A stretch of DNA of 64,000 bases from the NCBI RefSeq assembly GCF_020179425.1, contig NZ_JAILYM010000005.1, positions 62,001-126,000 on the forward strand, read 5' to 3'. Each line of letters opens with the position of its first letter. The first letter of the stretch is position 1. Origin of the DNA: Novosphingobium percolationis. GTDB lineage: Bacteria; Pseudomonadota; Alphaproteobacteria; Sphingomonadales; Sphingomonadaceae. Under the pieces are notes generated by a model, which saw only the letters and a program-made list of their open reading frames with translations, did not search any database and had not been told where the DNA came from. The position numbers and the translations under genes were made by a program. Of this stretch, positions 40,697 through 52,056 are shown one piece after another.

Positions 40697-40703
40697 CCCG
40701 CGC

Positions 40704-40951
40704 TTGAACGACGGATTCGTCCGCCGCTCATCCGTCCGAGACTGTCGGTGCAGGTTTCCTGCTTAATTTCCGGCATAGGCGGGGAAAAGAGTTTCAGGCC
40801 CTTCGCTCCTGATATGGAACGTGGCGCCATCCGCGCTTAACCGCGCATCTCCTTCCCTTGTCAACGGACTCGCCGGCGCTTTCGCAAGCGCCGTCAAACG
40901 TAGCCGGCCGTCCGGGGTTCGCCCCGTTCGGCCATTGTGAAGGAGTAAGGC
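40704..40951 (+). ncRNA. Structured rplJ leader, possible L10-L12 autoregulatory site
   Basis: The about 250-base untranslated leader of rplJ ends in two stable hairpins: CGGCGCTT/AAGCGCCG with a TCGC loop (40874-40893), and CGGGG/CCCCG with a TTCG loop (40913-40926). In many bacteria the rplJ leader binds the L10-L12 complex and controls translation. I can see structure and position but did not identify the kink-turn that would prove an L10 leader. Confidence 0.4.
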
Positions 40952-41464
40952 ATGGATCGTTCGCAGAAAGCCGAATCGGTCGCGTACCTGAACGGCGTCT
41001 TCGGCGAGGCCGGCGCGGTGGTGATCACCCGCAACCTCGGCATGACGGTGGCCCAGTCCACCGCCCTGCGCACCAAGATCCGCGAAGCGGGTGCGACCTA
41101 CAAGGTTGCGAAGAACAGTCTTGCCAAGCTTGCCATCGCGGGCACCGATTACGAAGGTCTGGGTGAACTCTTCACCGGGCCGACCGCAATCGCCGCCTCG
41201 GTTGACCCGGTCGCCGCCGCCAAGGCCGTGATCGAGTTCGCCAAGACCACCGACAAGATCGAGATCGTCGGCGGTGCGATGGGGTCGCAGGTTCTCAATG
41301 CCGATGGTGTCAAGGCGCTCGCCTCGATGCCCTCGCTCGACGAACTGCGCGGCACGCTCATCGGCCTCATCCAGGCTCCGGCCACGAAGATCGCCCAGCT
41401 CACGACCGCTCCGGCGGCCAAGCTGGCCCGCGTCTTCGGCGCCTACGCCAAGGAAGCCGCCTGA
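40952..41464 (+). CDS. rplJ: 50S ribosomal protein L10
   Basis: L10 (P0 equivalent) anchors the L7/L12 dimers on the ribosomal stalk. The 170-aa product starts [21 protein letters not shown] and includes [17 protein letters not shown] near residue 50 and the C-terminal L12-binding helix ([13 protein letters not shown]). AGGAG precedes the ATG by 7 bases. It is followed by rplL after 123 bases, as usual. The genes that normally precede (rplK, rplA) are absent on this side, and rpoBC points the other way. Confidence 0.97.
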   Translation: MDRSQKAESVAYLNGVFGEAGAVVITRNLGMTVAQSTALRTKIREAGATYKVAKNSLAKLAIAGTDYEGLGELFTGPTAIAASVDPVAAAKAVIEFAKTTDKIEIVGGAMGSQVLNADGVKALASMPSLDELRGTLIGLIQAPATKIAQLTTAPAAKLARVFGAYAKEAA

Positions 41465-41587
41465 GTGGTTCCGGGCCCGGCGGCATAAGCCCGACGGCCC
41501 GGAGACCGCAAGCCAAGCGCATAAAGACTGTTCCGTTTTCATCCGGCCCGTTCGCGGCCGGGACCACACAATCAGGAGTGATACATC

Positions 41588-41959
41588 ATGGCTGACATCG
41601 CCAACCTCGTCGCCGAACTGTCGAAGCTGACCGTTCTCGAAGCCGCCGACCTCGCCAAGGCCCTGGAAGAAGCATGGGGCGTTTCGGCCGCTGCTGCCGT
41701 CGCCGTCGCCGCTGCTCCGGCCGCTGCTGCTGAAGCCGTCGAAGAAAAGACCGAATTCGACGTCATCCTGACCGGCGACGGTGGCAAGAAGATCCAGGTC
41801 ATCAAGGAAGTCCGCGCGATCACCAACCTGGGCCTGACCGAAGCCAAGGCGCTGGTCGAAGGCGCTCCGAAGGCCGTCAAGGAAGGCGTCTCGAAGGCTG
41901 AAGCCGAAGAGATCAAGAAGAAGATCGAGGAAGCCGGCGGCACCGTCGAGCTCAAGTAA
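41588..41959 (+). CDS. rplL: 50S ribosomal protein L7/L12
   Basis: The 123-aa stalk protein recruits translation GTPases. An N-terminal dimerisation domain ([28 protein letters not shown]), an Ala/Val-rich hinge ([19 protein letters not shown], about 37-55) and a C-terminal globular domain ([23 protein letters not shown] to TVELK) are all complete. AGGAG stands 8 bases upstream. An intrinsic terminator begins 30 bases after the stop, so the unit is rplJL only. Confidence 0.98.
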   Translation: MADIANLVAELSKLTVLEAADLAKALEEAWGVSAAAAVAVAAAPAAAAEAVEEKTEFDVILTGDGGKKIQVIKEVRAITNLGLTEAKALVEGAPKAVKEGVSKAEAEEIKKKIEEAGGTVELK

Positions 41960-41988
41960 TCTTCTTCGGGTTCTTCCCGATGAAAAGG

Positions 41989-42017
41989 AAAGGGCGGTCC
42001 TTCGGGGCCGCCCTTTT
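41989..42017 (+). terminator. Intrinsic terminator after rplL
   Basis: AAAGGGCGGTCC and GGGCCGCCCTTT pair (one T-G) around TTCG, followed by T-rich sequence. It ends the rplJL transcript and separates it from the convergent RMD1-family gene. Confidence 0.9.
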
Positions 42018-42039
42018 CGTTTGGGGTCGCCCCCCAGCG

Positions 42040-42858
42040 TCAGTGCATCGCGCCCAGCAGGTTGAGCACGATCTCGAGCGCGATCAGCGCGATCACTGCC
42101 ACTTCCAGCCGCACCGCGCGCTTGTCGCGGGCGATCTCGACCAGCGCGTCGGCAAAGTCGCCGAGCGCGGAAAACTTGGTGTTGAGCACGTCGGCGCGCT
42201 CCTTCAGCTCGTATTCGTTTTCCAGCCGGGCATAGAGCCGGTCCAGCTGCGGGTTGTCCCACAGCACGTCGGGGCGCTCGTCCACCTGCACCATGCCGGT
42301 CACGCGGTGGCGTGCGGCCAGCACTTCGCCCACCAGCCGCATCACCGCGCGGATCGACATTCGTGCCCGCCCGTTCGCGCGCAAGTCCTCGACGACCGGG
42401 GCGCTCGCGTCGAAGGCGGCGGCGACCATGGCCTCGTCGCGGTCGAGCACGGCGCTGCGCGCCAGCACGGTCGCCACCAGCAGCAGCCGGTCCTCATCCG
42501 CCCCGGCCAGCGCGATATCGCCCTCCCCGCTGATACGGTCGGTCTGCTCGGCGGTGACGAACAGGGCCGCGCCTTCGTGTTCGCGCTGCGCCGCCGGATC
42601 CTCGACATGGCGCGCGCAGGCCTCGACCAGCGCATCGGTTGGCACGCCGCGCGGCGCGATCGTCACGATCACCCCGAACCGGAACACGAAGGCCAATCCA
42701 CCTGAGCGTGCCGCCTGTGCCAGCGCCGGGCATTCGCCCGCGTCCTTGGTGCGGATGCGCGCGCCGAGCAGCCAGGCGGTGGCGATCAGCGGCTGCGCGC
42801 GCGTGGGAGCGGCGGATGGTGGCGCGCCGAGTGCGATGACGTCAGGCGAAACGATCAT
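42040..42858 (-). CDS. RMD1/DUF155 family membrane protein
   Basis: A 272-aa protein of the RMD1/YagE family, whose eukaryotic members are mitochondrial and whose bacterial role is unclear. A mainly hydrophilic body (residues 25-240) includes GGLAFVFRFGVIVTI, RPDVLWDNPQLDRLYARLENEYELKERADVLNTKFS-type sequence near 210, which is the family signature, and a single C-terminal transmembrane helix (about 249-269, VAVIALIALEIVLNLLGAM). The ATG overlaps the stop of the MFS gene upstream by 4 bases (ATGA), so translation is likely coupled. It converges on rplL. Confidence 0.88.
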   Translation of the reverse strand: MIVSPDVIALGAPPSAAPTRAQPLIATAWLLGARIRTKDAGECPALAQAARSGGLAFVFRFGVIVTIAPRGVPTDALVEACARHVEDPAAQREHEGAALFVTAEQTDRISGEGDIALAGADEDRLLLVATVLARSAVLDRDEAMVAAAFDASAPVVEDLRANGRARMSIRAVMRLVGEVLAARHRVTGMVQVDERPDVLWDNPQLDRLYARLENEYELKERADVLNTKFSALGDFADALVEIARDKRAVRLEVAVIALIALEIVLNLLGAMH

Positions 42859-44105
42859 GCCCTGGCGCCTTCACCCAGATCGACCTGTCGCATCGGCGGC
42901 AGTGCCCACTGGAACAGCGCGGCGCCGAGCAGGCTGATCCCCGCCGCAAAGGCGAAGGCCCCGCCAAAGCCGCCGGTCACATCGACGATCGCGCCGGTCA
43001 CCAGCGGCCCGACCACGCCCGACAGGCTGCCGATCGCGTTCTGCCAGCCGATCCAGCTGCCCGCGAGCCGCTCGCCCGCGAAGATCTGCCCGATCGCGTA
43101 GGCCATCGTCGGCCCCGGCCCCATGGCAAGGCCGGTGAACACCAGCCAGCCGAGCAGTGCCCCCGCCCCTTGCGCGAAGGCGATGCCAGTGATGCCGACC
43201 GCCAGCGCCACCTGCCCGCCGACGCTGAAGGCCCGGCGCACCGCGTCCTCGCTGCGTCCGGCGCGAACCAGCGCGTCGGAAAAATGCCCCGTCGCCAAGG
43301 AGGACAGCGCCTGCGCGCCAAAGGTCGTGGCCGCAAACAGCGCCATCGTCGGGATCGGCAGGCCTCGACTGCCCGTCAGATACAAGGGCAGCCAGATCGA
43401 CACGAAGAAGAAGGCGTAGTTGGCGGTCACGTGGCACGCGCCGGTGATCCACAGCGCCTTCTGCCGCAGCAATGCGGCGTAGGAGAACGGCGCAGGCGGC
43501 GCGGTGCGGCTTTCGGCGGGAAGCGCACGCACCACCAGCGCCCAGGGCAGCAGCCACAGCAACGTCACCGCGCCGAAGGTGACGAACACCGCCTGCCACC
43601 CATGCCGGGCCAGCAGCGCGCCACCCGCCAGCGTCCCCACCGCCGGACCGAGCGCGAGGCCGACCGCGACGACGGCATTGGCAATGCCCCGCCGTTCCGC
43701 CGGAACGTGGCGCGCAATGATCTTGGACACGCAAGGGAAGACGAAGCTCTCCCCCAGCCCCAGCAGCAAGCGCAGCACCACCAGCAGGGCAAGGCCACGC
43801 ACGAAGCCGGTCAGCAACGTGCTGAGCGACCACAGCGCCAGCGCGAAGGCCAGCGCGCGATAGACGGGGATCCGATCGCTGATCCAGCCGACCAGCGGCT
43901 GCATCGCACCATAAGTCCAGAAGAACGCCGAGGCGGCGAGGCCGAAGGTGGTGGCCGAGAGGCCAAGGTCCGCCTTCATCTTCGGCGCGGCGATGCCGAT
44001 CGCCCCGCGATCGACGAAGTTCAGCAGCACCGCCAGCGCCAGCAGCGCCACCAGCGTGGCCACGATGCGGCCTTGCCGCCGCGTATCCCCCTGTGTCCCG
44101 GTCAT
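42855..44105 (-). CDS. MFS transporter
   Basis: The 416-aa protein has about 12 hydrophobic helices. The first half holds the MFS motif region GAMQPLVGWISDRIPVYRAL (between helices 2 and 3), LLLGLGESFVFPCVSKIIARHVP and RRGIANAVVAVGLALGPAVGTLAGG. These features recall the anion:cation symporter (hexuronate/phthalate-type) group, but the substrate cannot be named. The C-terminal half has FSDALVRAGRSEDAVRRAF and LAGSWIGWQNAIGSLSGVVGPL. It is translationally coupled to the RMD1 gene downstream (4-base overlap). A 422-aa frame in the other reading frame of the same strand is a shadow with no membrane pattern. Confidence 0.9.
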   Translation of the reverse strand: MTGTQGDTRRQGRIVATLVALLALAVLLNFVDRGAIGIAAPKMKADLGLSATTFGLAASAFFWTYGAMQPLVGWISDRIPVYRALAFALALWSLSTLLTGFVRGLALLVVLRLLLGLGESFVFPCVSKIIARHVPAERRGIANAVVAVGLALGPAVGTLAGGALLARHGWQAVFVTFGAVTLLWLLPWALVVRALPAESRTAPPAPFSYAALLRQKALWITGACHVTANYAFFFVSIWLPLYLTGSRGLPIPTMALFAATTFGAQALSSLATGHFSDALVRAGRSEDAVRRAFSVGGQVALAVGITGIAFAQGAGALLGWLVFTGLAMGPGPTMAYAIGQIFAGERLAGSWIGWQNAIGSLSGVVGPLVTGAIVDVTGGFGGAFAFAAGISLLGAALFQWALPPMRQVDLGEGARA

Positions 44106-44146
44106 GGTGCGAGCCTAGCAGCGCGCCATGACCGGGCAAGCCGCGA

Positions 44147-44875
44147 TCAGAAGGAAAGGCTGAACGATCCCACCACCCGCGCCTTGGCTTTGCGCCCGAT
44201 GAAGGTCGCGTCGGTATCGTGGTAGCGCACGGCCAGCGTCGCGCCTTTCATCACCGCATAGGACAGCCCGGCGTTCCACGTGGTGTAGTTGAAGGCATGG
44301 TTCACCGTCTGGTGCGCCAGCGCGCCCGATGCGGTCAGCTTTTCAGTCAGCGGGTACGACGCGCCCAGCTCGCTGTAGACGGCATGGTGGTGGCTGCCGA
44401 AGTAGTTGCCGGTGTAATACCCCGCGACCTTCAGCCCCAGCTTGCCGGCCTTGCCCGAAAGTGCCGCCTTGCCCTCCAGCGTGTCGATCTTCACCGGCGC
44501 ATCGACATAGCCGTAGCGCACCACGCCCACGTCGAGCTTCACCGGCCCCAGATCGGCGACATAGCCGCCCCACAGGTCGTATTCCTGGCTGATCCCGGCA
44601 AAGCGCACGTTCTCTGTCCCGGCGCCTGCATAGAACCCCCTGTAGCCCAGCGAGACGGTGGCGAAGACGGCGGGCTTCTGGTCCGACTGGCTGACCCCGC
44701 GCCACACGTAGTCGGTAGCCCCGGTCAATCCGAAGCCGACGGTCAGGTCCGATGGCGCTTCGGTCTTCACGTTGGCGGCGGGTGCCTTGTCGACGTAAGT
44801 CGCCGCGTCCTTGGCAAACGCGCACGCGGGGGCGATCGCTGCGGCAACGGCCGCAGCGGCAAGCATGATCCTCAT
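44147..44875 (-). CDS. TorF-family putative porin
   Basis: The 242-aa protein begins with the signal peptide MRIMLAAAAVAAAIAPACAFA. The mature part is made of alternating strands typical of an outer-membrane beta-barrel (VGFGLTGATDYVWRGVSQSDQKPAV, YDLWGGYVADLGPVKLDVGVVRYGY, LKVAGYYTGNYFG) and ends in Phe (GSFSLSF), the usual recognition residue for barrel assembly. The DYVWRGVSQS motif near residue 57 marks the TorF family. Its substrate is unknown. It sits upstream of the MFS transporter on the same strand (41-base gap), so it could provide the outer-membrane step for the same solute; this is inferred from position only. Confidence 0.88.
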   Translation of the reverse strand: MRIMLAAAAVAAAIAPACAFAKDAATYVDKAPAANVKTEAPSDLTVGFGLTGATDYVWRGVSQSDQKPAVFATVSLGYRGFYAGAGTENVRFAGISQEYDLWGGYVADLGPVKLDVGVVRYGYVDAPVKIDTLEGKAALSGKAGKLGLKVAGYYTGNYFGSHHHAVYSELGASYPLTEKLTASGALAHQTVNHAFNYTTWNAGLSYAVMKGATLAVRYHDTDATFIGRKAKARVVGSFSLSF

Positions 44876-44960
44876 CTGGCAATCCTTCCCCTGTTGCGGG
44901 CGCGCGCCGTCACATTCCGCAGCGCGTCGCCCGGATCGATCGGTTGTTCAGTCTCTTTCG

Positions 44961-45013
44961 GAAAATCCCCGGAGCGCCCCTTGGGAGAGGGCGGGTGGCT
45001 GACGCTCCGGGGA
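44961..45013 (-). terminator. Terminator after aldehyde dehydrogenase
   Basis: A perfect 11-bp inverted repeat TCCCCGGAGCG / CGCTCCGGGGA with a 26-base loop; on the minus strand it is followed by TTTTCC. It lies about 45 bases after the aldehyde dehydrogenase stop and separates it from the porin gene. Confidence 0.65.
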
Positions 45014-45057
45014 CACGCGACCCGTCGGGGCTATGGTCCTCGACGGTTACATGGTTG

Positions 45058-46578
<1,521 letters not shown>

Positions 46579-46695
46579 GGGTTCATCCTCTCTCTCGGGT
46601 CTTGTCGGAACGGCGCCTTTCCGCCGCTCCCCCGAAGATGCATCCCATGGGTGGCCTTGGCCTGAAATCCCCCCGCCGCGCTATTCCGGCCCGGC

Positions 46696-46713
46696 TGTCT
46701 CGCGGGTGAGACA
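46696..46713. promoter_or_regulatory. Palindrome between GAF-Fis gene and aldehyde dehydrogenase
   Basis: TGTCTC (46696-46701), six bases, then GAGACA (46708-46713), about 120 bases upstream of the aldehyde dehydrogenase start. It is a candidate binding site for the adjacent Fis-type regulator. I searched by eye for a sigma-54 GG-N10-GC promoter downstream and saw no good one. Confidence 0.5.
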
Positions 46714-46728
46714 GGGGGCGTATCGACC

Positions 46729-47703
46729 TCAATGAATCCCGGTCAGCCCGGCGCGTTCCATGCGGCGATACATCGTCGCGCGACCGATGCCGAGCAGGCG
46801 CGCGGCGGCGGCGACATTGCCGCCCGAACGCGCCAGCGCCTGGCGCAGCACGCTGCGCTCGCCGTCCTCGAACCCGCCTTGCGCCTGCTGGCCCAGCACG
46901 TCGGCAAGCGGCTTGGGCGCGAGCTGGCGTGCAGGCCCCAGCCCCAGCCGCCGCCGCGCCGCACGGGTCGCGCCGATGACAAGGTCGTCGCGGTCGACCG
47001 CGAGCAGCGACGAACCGCGCCCCGGCGCATCGGGCGCATGGACGATCCGCGCATCGGCGAAATGGCGGCAGAAGAACTCGCGCTCGATCTGGCGCGCAGC
47101 GTCCTGCACCAGCGCGCCCACCAGCCCGGCCATCGCCTCGCCATGGTCGGCGCGCACGCTCGACACGTCGAGCGCGGCAACGAGCTGGCCGCAGGGATCG
47201 AAGATCGGCGCGTCCATGCACGAAACGCCGATGTTGCGGCTGGCGAAGTGTTCACCCTTGAGGATCGACACGGCGCGTTCCTCGACAAGGCAGGTGCCGA
47301 TGCCGTTGGTGCCCTCGGCCGCCTCGCTCCACTGGCCGCCGAGCGTGAGGCCCACCGCATCGAACAGCGCGGCATCGCCGGCGCCCGAACGCGCTTCGAG
47401 CACCACGCCGGCCGTATCGGCCAGGATCACGCAGCACCCCGTGCGCCCGACGCTGCCGAACAGGCTGTCGAGCACCGGGGTCGCCGCGTCCAGAAGCGCG
47501 CCGTTGGCTTCGCGCAACCGCGCGAGGTCGCTGCCCGAAACGCGTTCGACCGCGCGGCCTTGCGCGGGGTCCAGCCCGTGATGGATGGCCGAGCGGCACC
47601 ACGATGCCGCCACGGCAGACGTGCCCGCCCGGTTGCCGCCCTGCACCGTGTCCAGCACGAAATCGCTGTGCCGGGTCCGTCCGCCCGTTTCATCGCCCAT
47701 CAT
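46729..47703 (-). CDS. GAF-Fis transcriptional regulator lacking an AAA+ domain
   Basis: A 324-aa protein with an AcoR-like N-terminal sensory region (about residues 20-200, SWCRSAIHHGLDP, LADTAGVVLEARSG, EGTNGIGTCLVEERAVSILKGEHF) joined to a C-terminal Fis-type helix-turn-helix (about 283-322, RQALARSGGNVAAAARLLGIGRATMYRRM). The sigma-54-interacting AAA+ domain with GAFTGA that sits between them in AcoR is absent, so the gene is short and would act without sigma-54 activation. ATGs at 47703 and 47700 follow GAGAGGA on the minus strand; the longer frame to 47829 is not supported. Located just upstream of the aldehyde dehydrogenase, its probable target. Confidence 0.85.
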   Translation of the reverse strand: MMGDETGGRTRHSDFVLDTVQGGNRAGTSAVAASWCRSAIHHGLDPAQGRAVERVSGSDLARLREANGALLDAATPVLDSLFGSVGRTGCCVILADTAGVVLEARSGAGDAALFDAVGLTLGGQWSEAAEGTNGIGTCLVEERAVSILKGEHFASRNIGVSCMDAPIFDPCGQLVAALDVSSVRADHGEAMAGLVGALVQDAARQIEREFFCRHFADARIVHAPDAPGRGSSLLAVDRDDLVIGATRAARRRLGLGPARQLAPKPLADVLGQQAQGGFEDGERSVLRQALARSGGNVAAAARLLGIGRATMYRRMERAGLTGIH

Positions 47704-47865
47704 CGCGTCCTCTCGCCCCCGGCGCGCCGCGCGATCGCTCTTGCGGCGATCTCGACCATCAGGCGCGGCCGTTGCGGCAATAGTTTTTAACATAGCGCGG
47801 ATTGCAAGCGGGGGCGAGCGGCGTGGCAACCGCCGGTGTCCCGCAATCGGGACACCGGTGCGCGC

Positions 47866-48312
47866 TCACTTCAGCGTCTTGAGGTAGGCGATGATCGCCT
47901 TGCGCTTTTCGGGATCGACCTGCCCCGCATAGGTCATGCGCGTGCCGGGCACGAGCTTCATCGGGTTTTCCAGCCACTTGTCGAGCGTGGCCTCGTCCCA
48001 CGTCAGGTTCGAGGCCTTCAGCGCGGGACTGAAGTCGTAGCCCGCAACGTCGCCGGCCTTGGTGCCAACGATCCCGGCAAGGCTCGGGCCGATCAGCGTC
48101 TTGCCCTTTTCAACCGCGTGGCACGACTTGCAGATACCGAAGGCTGCGGGCGCGGCGTCGGCTGCCGCCACCGGCGTGGTTTCCGCCGCAGGCGCCGCGG
48201 GCGCCTGCGCCGCATTGTCGGCAGCGGGAGCATTGTCCTGCTTGGCACCGCCACATGCGGCGAGCGCCAGCGAAAGCGCGACGGTAAGCGAGAGGTCTGC
48301 CAGCTTGATCAT
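47866..48312 (-). CDS. Lipoprotein c-type cytochrome, monohaem
   Basis: A 148-aa precursor that starts MIKLADLSLTVALSLALAACGG. The LAAC lipobox predicts lipid attachment at the Cys, so it would be anchored to a membrane on the periplasmic side. An Ala/Pro/Thr-rich linker of about 40 residues (NAPAADNAAQAPAAPAAET) leads to a class I cytochrome c domain with the haem motif CKSCH. The distal Met is probably in GTRMTYAG, and the domain closes with KRKAIIAYLKTLK. The start at 48312 has GGAAGGA upstream. The 709-aa open frame reaching 49995 is antisense to the MATE gene and is rejected. It may shuttle electrons to a terminal oxidase. Confidence 0.9.
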   Translation of the reverse strand: MIKLADLSLTVALSLALAACGGAKQDNAPAADNAAQAPAAPAAETTPVAAADAAPAAFGICKSCHAVEKGKTLIGPSLAGIVGTKAGDVAGYDFSPALKASNLTWDEATLDKWLENPMKLVPGTRMTYAGQVDPEKRKAIIAYLKTLK

Positions 48313-48414
48313 GGACTTGATCCTTCCATTAGCGGCCCGGGTACGGTCGGCGGATGACGCATCGGTCGGTCCTTGCGCGGCGTCAGGCCCTTTCCATGGG
48401 ATCGCCCGCCCCCT

Positions 48415-49806
48415 ATGCCCCTGCCCGCGATGTTTGAGAACCCTCCCGAGCGCTGGATCGATGAATGGCGCGCCAGCCTGCGCCTGGCCGCGCCGCTGGT
48501 GGGCGCCAACCTGCTGCAGATGGCGGTGTTTGCCGTCGACGTGGTGTTCGTCGCGCGGCTGGGGCCAGAGGCGCTGGCCGCCTCGTCGCTGTCGGTGGCG
48601 CTGTTCGGCCTGCTGATCTGGAGCCTGACCGGCCTCGTCGGGGCAGCCTCGCCGTTGATCGCGGCGGAACTGGGCCGTCGCCGCCATGCCGTGCGCGAGG
48701 TGCGCCGCACCGTGCGCATGGCCGGTTGGGTCGGCCTCGTCGCCGCCTTCGTCGCCATCGCCGTCTGCCTGCTCGGCGGGCCGCTGATGCGCCTGACCGG
48801 GCAGCAGCCGGGCGTGATCGCGCTGGCCGTGCCATTCCTGCAGGTGCTGATGTGGGCAGCGATCCCGGCAGTGCTGGGCGCGCTGCTGCGCACCGTGGTG
48901 GCGACGCTCGGCCGGCCCGGCATCGGCACCGCGATCACCGGTCTGGGCGTGGCGGTGAACGCGCTTGGCAACTGGATCTTCGTGTTCGGCCACTGGGGCG
49001 CGCCCGCGCTGGGCCTGACCGGCTCGGCGGTGTCGAGCGTGGTCACCAGCACCGCCATGCTGTTCGCCTATGCGCTCGTGATCCGCTGCGACCGTCGCCT
49101 GCACCGCTATCGCCTGCTGGGCCGCTGGTGGCGTCCCGAATGGCGCCGCCTGCGCGACGTATTGGCGATCGGCCTGCCGATCTGCGGCACGATCATCGCC
49201 GAAGCGGGGATGTTCAACGGCGCGGCCTTCCTGATGGGCCGCATCGGCGAAAGCGAGCTGGCCGCGCACACCGTCGCGCTGCAATTTGCCGCCATCGCCT
49301 TCCAGGTGCCGTTCGGCGTGGCGCAGGCCGCGACCATCCGCGTCGGCCTCGCCTATGGCGCCGGGAACGCGCGCGGCATCGCACGGGCCGGGCTCGTGGC
49401 GACGCAACTCGGCATCGGCTTCATGGCGCTGTCGGCGGGGGCCATGCTGCTGTTCCCGCACACGCTGCTGCGGCTCTACATCGACCCCGCCGCGCCCGAG
49501 AACGCGCGCGTGGTGGTGCTGGCGGTGCAGTACATGATGGTCGCCGCCGCGTTCCAGCTGTTCGACGGCGCGCAGGCCGTGGGCGCGGGAATGCTGCGCG
49601 GTCTGCAGGACACGCGCATGCCGATGCTGATAGCGCTGTTCGGCTATTGGGTTCCCGGCGTGGGCACGGCGCTCTGGCTGGGACTGTACACGCCATTGGG
49701 CGGACTTGGCGTGTGGATCGGGCTGCTGGTGGGGCTGATCTTCGTGGCGGGGCTGCTCCACTGGCGCTGGGCACGGCGAGCCGGATTGGGGCTTCTGCCG
49801 GCCTGA
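48415..49806 (+). CDS. MATE family multidrug/metabolite efflux transporter
   Basis: A protein of about 463 aa with 12 predicted membrane helices in two similar halves, the MATE arrangement. It begins with a hydrophilic stretch then LRLAAPLVGANLLQMAVFAVDVVFVARLG. VGAASPLIAAELGRRRHAVREVRRTV lies in the N-lobe and SELAAHTVALQFAAIAFQVPFGVAQAATIRVG in the C-lobe. Export uses Na+ or H+, and the substrate cannot be told. The start is uncertain: TTG at 48373, ATG at 48415 or ATG at 48430; no clear ribosome-binding site decides it. It is divergent from the cytochrome gene with about 100 bases between them. Confidence 0.88.
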   Translation: MPLPAMFENPPERWIDEWRASLRLAAPLVGANLLQMAVFAVDVVFVARLGPEALAASSLSVALFGLLIWSLTGLVGAASPLIAAELGRRRHAVREVRRTVRMAGWVGLVAAFVAIAVCLLGGPLMRLTGQQPGVIALAVPFLQVLMWAAIPAVLGALLRTVVATLGRPGIGTAITGLGVAVNALGNWIFVFGHWGAPALGLTGSAVSSVVTSTAMLFAYALVIRCDRRLHRYRLLGRWWRPEWRRLRDVLAIGLPICGTIIAEAGMFNGAAFLMGRIGESELAAHTVALQFAAIAFQVPFGVAQAATIRVGLAYGAGNARGIARAGLVATQLGIGFMALSAGAMLLFPHTLLRLYIDPAAPENARVVVLAVQYMMVAAAFQLFDGAQAVGAGMLRGLQDTRMPMLIALFGYWVPGVGTALWLGLYTPLGGLGVWIGLLVGLIFVAGLLHWRWARRAGLGLLPA

Positions 49807-49864
49807 ACCATCACCCGCCCCGTCGCGATGTTCATCGGGCTGAAAAGATTCTTCGTCAGCACCG

Positions 49865-49928
49865 CTTGACGCTCCGAGGGCATCAACCCATATCCGCGCC
49901 GCTGGCACTCTCTGCGTGAGAGTGCCAA
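49865..49928 (+). promoter_or_regulatory. groESL promoter and CIRCE operator
   Basis: CTTGAC (49865-49870), then CCCATAT (49887-49893), which suits both sigma-70 and alphaproteobacterial RpoH-type promoters. The CIRCE inverted repeat follows: CTGGCACTC (49902-49910), 9 bases, GAGTGCCAA (49920-49928). CIRCE is the HrcA repressor site. The hrcA gene is not in the window. Confidence 0.88.
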
Positions 49929-49974
49929 GCGTGAAATTCGTATCGCCAATCTTTATTGGAAGAGGGAGAACCCC

Positions 49975-51955
<1,981 letters not shown>

Positions 51956-51980
51956 GTCCTGCAACCTTGCCGAAGAATTC

Positions 51981-52012
51981 GGGGCCGGAGGGGAAACCTT
52001 CCGGCCCCTTTT
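51981..52012 (+). terminator. Intrinsic terminator after groEL
   Basis: GGGGCCGGA (51981-51989) and TCCGGCCCC (52000-52008) pair around GGGGAAACCT, followed by TTTTCGTTTT. The central sequence is nearly identical to the sucD terminator at 5138. Confidence 0.9.
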
Positions 52013-52056
52013 CGTTTTGGCGGGAACCGATTGCGACGACCCGCGTTTGCGGCCCG

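Noticed and set aside
42871..44139. 422-aa alternative frame on the same strand as the MFS gene
   Set aside because: It lacks membrane helices and is rich in Arg, Gly and Asp, unlike the frame with a clear 12-helix pattern.
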